Shown here in pieces: positions 58,544 to 64,000 of a stretch of 64,000 nucleotides of DNA. The stretch spans positions 22,903,452 to 22,967,451 of the forward strand of contig OX637294.1 of assembly GCA_951799445.1 (NCBI GenBank), read 5' to 3'. This DNA comes from Pseudisothecium myosuroides. Taxonomy: Eukaryota > Streptophyta > Bryopsida > Hypnales > Lembophyllaceae. Each line of letters begins with the position of its first letter. Positions within the stretch are counted from its first letter, which is position 1. Position numbers and translations under genes: made by a program. The notes under the pieces are model-generated. The model was not told the origin of the DNA. It ran no database searches and saw only the letters and a list, made by a program, of their open reading frames with translations.

Positions 58544-59074
58544 TTAGTATTGGAGATCACCTTCTCCCAGATCTGAATCTGAGTCTGAAAATGATTCCGG
58601 TTGATAACGTTTTATTCTAGATCCATTGACTCTAGTGTCAAGCCAATCTCCTTGCAGATCTTCAAGTTGGAGGGAACCATTCGGAAATACTTGACTTACT
58701 TTGTATGGTCCCATCCATCTGGTGTGCAATTTACCCGGAAAGTCTTCATGCCGGTTATCATAGAGCAACACCAGTCCTCCTTCCTTGACACCATGGTTCT
58801 TTGGCAGCCTTGCATCAAAATCCTTCTTCCTCTTGAGTTGCACAGCTATGGTCCGCTCCACTGCATCTCCCCGAGCTTCTTCCAAGTCTTCGATTGCTAA
58901 TAACCGGAACCTAATATCCGGTTCCTGATCTTGATCTCCTCTCCTAGAGGCCATAACTCTCAAAGTCTCAATCTCCATCTCGATCTTGTGCAATGCCGTC
59001 TGCCCAAAAACTAAATAAAAAGGACTTCTCCCCGTGGTTGATTTCTCCGATGTATTGTACGCATAGCTGTGCAA
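58544..59074 (-). pseudogene. Gypsy integrase C-terminal part
   Basis: The frame encodes the integrase tail with YNTSEKSTTGRSPFYLVFGQ, GLVLLYDNRH, FPGKLHTRWMGPY and VNGSRIKRY, the pattern of Tat/Athila-type integrase C-termini. It overlaps the upstream pol frame at a different phase, so a frameshift near 59100 separates it from the catalytic core. No chromodomain is visible. Confidence 0.85.
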
Positions 59075-60645
59075 CTCAAGAGGAAGAAGGATTTTGATCT
59101 TCCGCCGTCCAAGCGGACCATAGCTTTTGGATTGTATGGAGTCGTCTTCCGGTGCTTGATCATGTAAGTTGAAGTGATGTTTTGGATGACATCATTCAAA
59201 AAATGGGTGCCTTGATCACTTACCAACTCCAATGGGTGACCAAAACGCATCATGATCTCTTCAAATAATAAGGAAGCTGCTGCTGAAGCATTGTTCTTCC
59301 TTGTTGCCTTTGCTTCTACCCACTTGGTCGCATAATCTGTGGCCAAAATTATGTATCTCATCTTCCGGCTAGTAACCGGACTGATGGGACCAATAAAATC
59401 AATGCCCCACTTCTCAAAAGGAGCAAGGGGCATGATTGGGGTAAGAGGCCAATGATTTCGGAATGAGGGTGCACCTGATCTTTGGCATTGATCACAGCTT
59501 CCCACAAATGACTTCACATCCCGAATCATAGACGGCCACCAGTAACCGGCGGATTGGATCCGGTTGACAGTCGTGATGGCAGCAAAGTGTCCTCCTGAGG
59601 GTCCAAAGTGGAGTGCTTGCATGACTTGCTTGCGTTCCTTCTTCTCTAAACATCTCCTCAGCTGGTCCTCTGCTCCCATCTTGAATAGAATACCATGGAT
59701 CAAAGTGTAAGGGGCCACTTTGTATTGAAACACGATCTTCTCTTCAAGGGAGAATTCATCCGGATACCGTTGATCCACTAGGTAGTCAATGATATCCTTG
59801 AATTCAGAAGGTGCATCACCTTCAATGTGGAAGACGGCCGCTTCCTTTACAGATGTTGTTCCTGCTTCCGATTCCTTCATACCTTCGTCAAAGAACTCGT
59901 CCGGAAAGTTTACGGATATATCCCCTACTGCTTCCGGTCCTCTCTGTCGGGAAAAAAAATCCGCATTTGCATTTGCTTTACCCGATTTTACTATCACCTC
60001 ATAATTGAACTCTTGTAGCAGTAGTATCCACCTAGCTAGCCTTCCTGACAAATCCGGTTTATTTACTAGATATTTTAAGGAGTCATGATCCATATGAAAA
60101 ATGGTCCGGTATTCGAGCAAATAATGCCGGAACTTTTTACACGCATAAACAACGGCTAGAGCCTCTCGCTCAATCGTGGTGTAATTCCTCTCAGCTGGAC
60201 TCATTTGCCTACTTGCATAATAAATAGGACATTCGTTCTTATTGTCTAACTGCCAAAGAATTGCTCCAAGACACCAACCGGATGCGTCTAGGGTTACATG
60301 GAATTCTCGGGTCCAATCTGGTGGAGACAAGACCGGAGCCTTTACCAATCTACTCTTCAACTCCTCAAAGGCATGCTGTCTTTCCTCAGTCCAGATGAAT
60401 TCCTCTTCCTTCTTCAGGAGTTTAATCAAGGAAATAGCCAATTTGGCATAACCTTCAATGAATCTCCTATAGTAACCTACACATCCTAGAAATCCACGGA
60501 TTTCTCTCACACTAGTAGGTGCAATTAAGGCTAAAATAGCCTTGACTTTATCAATGTCCACTTCTAATCCTCTCTGGCTCACAACATGACCAAGAAGAAT
60601 ACCGGATTGCATTCCCAAGAAACACTTACCGGGATGTAGTTTCAA
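59011..60645 (-). pseudogene. Gypsy RT end, RNase H and integrase core
   Basis: Begins with the RT thumb (KLHPGKCFLG), then RNase H with TLDASGWCLGAILWQ, IEREALAVVYACKKFRHYL and DHDSLKYLV. The integrase follows with an HHCC zinc finger (SGGHFA...CDQCQRSG) and the catalytic Asp residues in WGIDFIGP and SDQGTHF. The expected third acidic residue after TTPYNPKA is lost because the frame shifts there. It follows the RT segment in the same frame after a TGA at 60661-60663. Confidence 0.9.
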
Positions 60646-60660
60646 TCCGGTTTCCTTGCA

Positions 60661-61551
60661 TCAAATGAATGTCTTCTCTAGAAACTCCAGGTGGTTGTCT
60701 TTGTTGCTGAACACTGCAAAATCATCAATAAACACTTCCAAAAAATGCCGAAGGAAATCCCGAAAGATGTCCATCATAAGCCTTTGGAAGGTTCCGGGTG
60801 CATTACACAACCCGAACGGCATCCGATTGAAGGCGAAGGTCCCCCACTCCGTGGTAAACGTTGTCTTCAACTGATCCGCAAGTCTAATGAAGACTTGATT
60901 GTATCCTGAAAAACCATCCAAGAAGCTGTAGCATTCCTGACCGGATACATGATCAAGGATTATGTCTGTGAAGGGTAATGGAAAATAATCCTTCTTGGTG
61001 GCTGCATTCAACTTCCGGAAATCTTGGCATACCCGTATCTTCACTCTCCCATCTGCTCCAACCTTCTTTGGAACAATCACAATCGGTGAGACCCATTCTG
61101 AGTTGTTAACCGGATAGATAAATCCAGCTTCCAACAGCCTGTCGATTTCTTCTTTCACCATAAGCGAGTATTTAGGGTTAAGCCGGTACTGACGTTGCCT
61201 AACCGGAACAGCTCCATCCATCAGATCGATATGATGTTCTCCCAATTTTGGTGGGATTCCACCAAGATCTGAAGTCTTCCAGGCAAACACGTCTTCATAT
61301 TTCTTTAACAATCTGGCATAACTCCTCTTCTCAGCTCTGCTCAAATGCTTACCCATGTAAAATGATCTTCCGGTCTCCACCTCTACTTTCTCATAATCCG
61401 CAGGGTTGACAATGTTCTTGATCTGATCCGGTTCTTGTTCCTCGGATTGGACTTGGATCTCGCTCCATAGAACATCTGATTTGTCTTTACTCAATCCCAC
61501 AGACATCATGTTGCCATCGATGATTTGTCTTTTTATCCATTCTTTTGTCAA
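60661..61551 (-). pseudogene. Gypsy reverse transcriptase
   Basis: Shows the RT blocks ECYSFLDGFSGYNQVFI, FNRMPFGLCNAPGTFQRLM and FIDDFAVFS (the catalytic IDD). A TGA ends this segment at 60661, where relatives usually have a codon before CKE..LKLHPGKC; the frame continues unchanged afterwards. The Athila-like SFLDGFSGYNQ and FxDDF wording supports the Tat/Athila placement. Confidence 0.92.
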
Positions 61552-61575
61552 TGGAACATTTGCCTCTCCAAGTGA

Positions 61576-62575
61576 TCAATCTTCCGGTTGACCGGAAACA
61601 GAATTTTGAACCGGAACTGCAGCTTCTCCCTCTTCCGGTGGACACAACTCCACAACCGGATCTGGAAACTGGAAATCCGTTTCAGTCATTCCTTCAAACT
61701 CCTCTACAAGATAGGCAGAAGCGGAAGAGTTTTCCGGTTCCGACCAATCTGTAGTATACCCATCAGATTCACTTGTCTCTCCTTGATGAATCTCCTTCTT
61801 CCAGGGAATCCGGACACCAGGGTTTCCAATGACAAACTCCTTGTATCCCCAATCCACTATCACTCTGGCTTCATAGAGCCAAGGTCTTCCAAGCAGCAAG
61901 GGAAATGGTCTCCCTTCGTCTACCCGGATGATGACAAAGTTCAGTAAGTACGTTACTGTGCCAATCCGGGTAGGTACGTTAGAAAGTCTTCCGATCGGAA
62001 CAACTCTTGATTGATCAGCCATCCGCAACACTTGATCCGTAGTCTCAAAGGTGGTAAATCCTAAGTTGAAAGCCGTTTCTTCCAACATCAAACTTACTCT
62101 TGATCCTCCGTCTAATATCACCTTGGGAATGGAACATCCCTCAATCTCCACGACCAATTCCGGTGGTCCATAATCTTCTACTTGGGCGAAGTTAACTGCA
62201 ACCGGTGGAAGTTTGAATCTCCTCTTCCTCCGCTTGGTCCAGGCATCCCGGATCAACTTTTGATAGGTGGTATTATCGTGTAAAAGCTGTCCAATGCTAA
62301 AATTGGCCTTCTGATCCTTGATATCTTGTACAATGTCATACTCGTTCCCTTTCTTTACTGGTTCAATGATAACTGGGGTGTTATCAAATCTAACTTTCCG
62401 TGTCAAGGCAGGCAAACCGGAACCGGAAATATCTTTTTCCAACCGATTGGATTCCGAAATTCTCAAGTTCCTTTTTACCTCCTTACTAATGTCTTCAGGT
62501 ATCCTAATAGGCTCTAGCCCATTCCTAAATCTTTCTATGGGTACAGAGATACTGGATTCATCAGAGTGATTAGAA
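61576..62575 (-). pseudogene. Gypsy aspartic protease region
   Basis: The retropepsin-like core shows ILDGGSRVSLM (an Asp-Gly-Gly active-site loop rather than Asp-Ser/Thr-Gly, seen in some plant gypsy elements) and PLLLGRPWLYEA, the conserved LGRPWL. The frame is continuous with the RT apart from a TGA at 61576-61578. Its upstream end is cut by a small DNA transposon at 62576; across the insertion the reading frame is the same as the flanking gag-pol sequence. Confidence 0.85.
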
Positions 62576-63139
62576 CTTGGGGGGGTCACTTAGAGTGTCC
62601 ATTAGAAAACACGTGCAAACAAAACTTTGGACCCCCTATATTATATCCTAAAATTTAAATAAAATGAAATAAAAAAAATATGACTAGATTTTCCTACTTC
62701 AAAAGTTTATGTTCTGAATTATTGATATTTTTATTTGTTAATGATAATTAGTTACAAATTTTTGAAGTAATTAGATACACTGTACAACTGAAAAATAACT
62801 TTCACACCCCTATATTATATCCTAAAAAATTGTCTAAAAAATGAACAAAAAATTCCTAAAAATATCTCTCTATTGAAAGTTCATTTTGAGTTGAGTATTG
62901 ATGCAATGGTCATCTAAATGTGATCTCTATAAATATTTGAGTTGAAAAACATGCCGTTTTAGGCCATTTTCAACCTCTTGTACAAATCATTTCAACTATT
63001 ATTTTAGTTTGAAATTTTGGCAATAGAAACCTATAGTCATTATTAAGCAACCCTCAAAATTTTAAGTTGAAATTATAGTTCATTAGAAACCACTTGTTCG
63101 CACGTGGTTTGTAGTAAAATACTAGGTGCCCCCCCCAAG
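62576..63139. mobile_element. 564-bp TIR transposon with 8-bp duplication, inserted in gag-pol
   Basis: Ends CTTGGGGGGGTCACTTAG (left) and CTTGGGGGGGGCACCTAG (right, inverted), with further inverted similarity through CACGTGCAAACAA. It is flanked by GATTAGAA at 62568-62575 and 63140-63147. The interior is very AT-rich, in contrast to the CCGG-rich host element. An 8-bp duplication suggests the hAT superfamily, though the termini are not typical. Confidence 0.82.
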
Positions 63140-63299
63140 GATTAGAATCACTTGAATCCGGTTCTTGTCGTCTACCTTTCCTAGTACTTTGACTTATTCT
63201 ATCCTTTCCTATTCCTAATTTCCGATTCTTGGTGGAACTACGAGTTGCTACTTTAAGAATCGACTTTTCTACTCTATCTGATAGTTCTACCTCTAAGGG

Positions 63300-63965
63300 T
63301 CATGTTTCCGGATTCTCAATTCCGGTTTTGGATCCGTAATTGAGTCCGGTTTGATCTCTAGGAGGTGTCTCTACCTGCTTATAAGTAACTCGGTTTTGCT
63401 GGGGTTTCTGACACTGGGATGTATTATGACCATACTCTCCACAATTCTGACAAGGAAGGACTAGAGGTGATCCTTGACTTGCCTTGTATGGACATACATT
63501 GGCATAATGATCCGGACTTCCACAAATGAAACAATATCCAAAAGCTTTAGGCTGAGAAACCATACCTTGATTTATCCCCATCTGGACAAATCTGGGAACA
63601 ACGTTTGCCCTCACCAGCTGCTAAGGCGGTCTTCCTCTTCCATAGGTCGGCTGAATCTGGAAAACCGGATTTTCCTCCATCTCTTCATCTTCCGGTATGG
63701 TGACATAAACCTCCCCTTCCGGATTGATGTAATGAACTCTTTCTGGATAAGGTTTAGTACACTCACTGGCATAATGTCCAACCTCTTGACACCTTGTACA
63801 CCACACATTCTCTTGGTTCGTGGGAACAATTCGCCTTGGAGTCCGGTTCTCAGCTAAGTTCACCCAGATTACCTCAAGAGAATCATGAACACTCTTGATG
63901 AACTTCTTGGTCTCGTCATCCTCGAACTTCACTTTGACGACTGCCTTGCCCTTGTCTGGCTTCAA
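63300..63965 (-). pseudogene. Gypsy gag C-terminal region with three CCHC zinc knuckles
   Basis: Two segments in one frame (63965-63621 and 63614-63300) are separated by a TAG at 63621. Knuckles of the form C-x2-C-x4-H-x4-C are CTRCQEVGHYASEC, CFICGSPDHYANVC and CQNCGEYGHNTSQC. They bind packaged RNA in retroelement nucleocapsids. The N-terminal gag lies outside the window. A TGA closes the segment at 63300, and 63148-63299 is the short linker to the protease region. Confidence 0.88.
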
Positions 63966-64000
63966 ACTTCTGTGATGGTGATGTCTGGCTCCGGTTGATG

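Larger units (their letters stand above)
46373..64000 (-). mobile_element. Ty3/gypsy retrotransposon, Tat/Athila-like (family B), decayed, 5' end outside window
   Basis: Read on the minus strand: gag CCHC region (63965-63300), PR, RT, RNase H and INT (62575-58544), polypurine tract (58482-58491) and 3' LTR (58481 to 46373). The LTR begins TGATGTCGGAGCC and ends GTGCTACGACA. It contains the 8436-bp family A insertion; without it the LTR is about 3.67 kb. LGRPWL in PR, SFLDGFSGYNQ and FIDDF in RT, and the FPGKL...RWMGP INT tail point to the Tat/Athila side of plant gypsy elements. In-frame stops, a frameshift and insertions mean this copy is not functional. Confidence 0.85.

Overview
The window is nuclear DNA of a land plant. 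The evidence is spliced genes with plant-type GT/AG introns, an oxysterol-binding-protein-related protein with the plant PH + ORD layout, a plant-specific DUF1218 membrane protein, and a Tat/Athila-like Ty3/gypsy retrotransposon. The species cannot be fixed from sequence alone. There is no bacterial, organellar or viral gene content.

Layout. 1-3.8 kb: 5' part of a WD40-repeat gene on the minus strand, its 3' end outside the window. 3.8-14 kb: gene-free DNA with several small DNA transposons (hAT, CACTA and Stowaway-type ends, a TTAA-target family). 14-21.3 kb: a complete ten-exon ORP gene (+), about 853 residues, with a transposon in intron 5. 21.3-24.3 kb: a convergent three-exon DUF1218 gene (-), 278 residues. 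24.3-33.6 kb: AT-rich DNA with one orphan 283-codon ORF (28.65-29.5 kb) and repeat remnants. 33.6-64 kb: a nest of transposable elements.

The nest can be resolved from target-site duplications and empty sites. On the right, a Ty3/gypsy element on the minus strand runs from 46373 past the window end; it shows CCHC knuckles, PR, RT, RNase H, INT, polypurine tract and 3' LTR. Its 3' LTR is interrupted by a 5-kb TG...CA element (47620-56055). That element is itself interrupted by a 3479-bp TG...CA element (51512-54990) whose 3' end matches the gypsy LTR. On the left, a second copy of the 5-kb element (34972-40067) sits in a TTAA-target DNA transposon (34249-40274), itself between inverted repeats (about 33611-40682). 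The apparent large inverted duplication is therefore two independent insertions of one family, each with its own 5-bp duplication (CCAGG; CTCCT).

Most notable: (1) the 3479-bp element looks like a solo LTR carrying an intact 557-codon ORF, and a decayed homologue lies inside the 3' LTR of the gypsy element, so this retrotransposon family appears to encode an accessory protein within its LTR; (2) a dispersed non-autonomous family (at least six copies or fragments) has CCCCTAAA ends and TTAA/CTAA target duplications, resembling the piggyBac signature, which is not typical of land plants. All coordinates, splice sites and duplications were read by eye; no alignment or database search was run.
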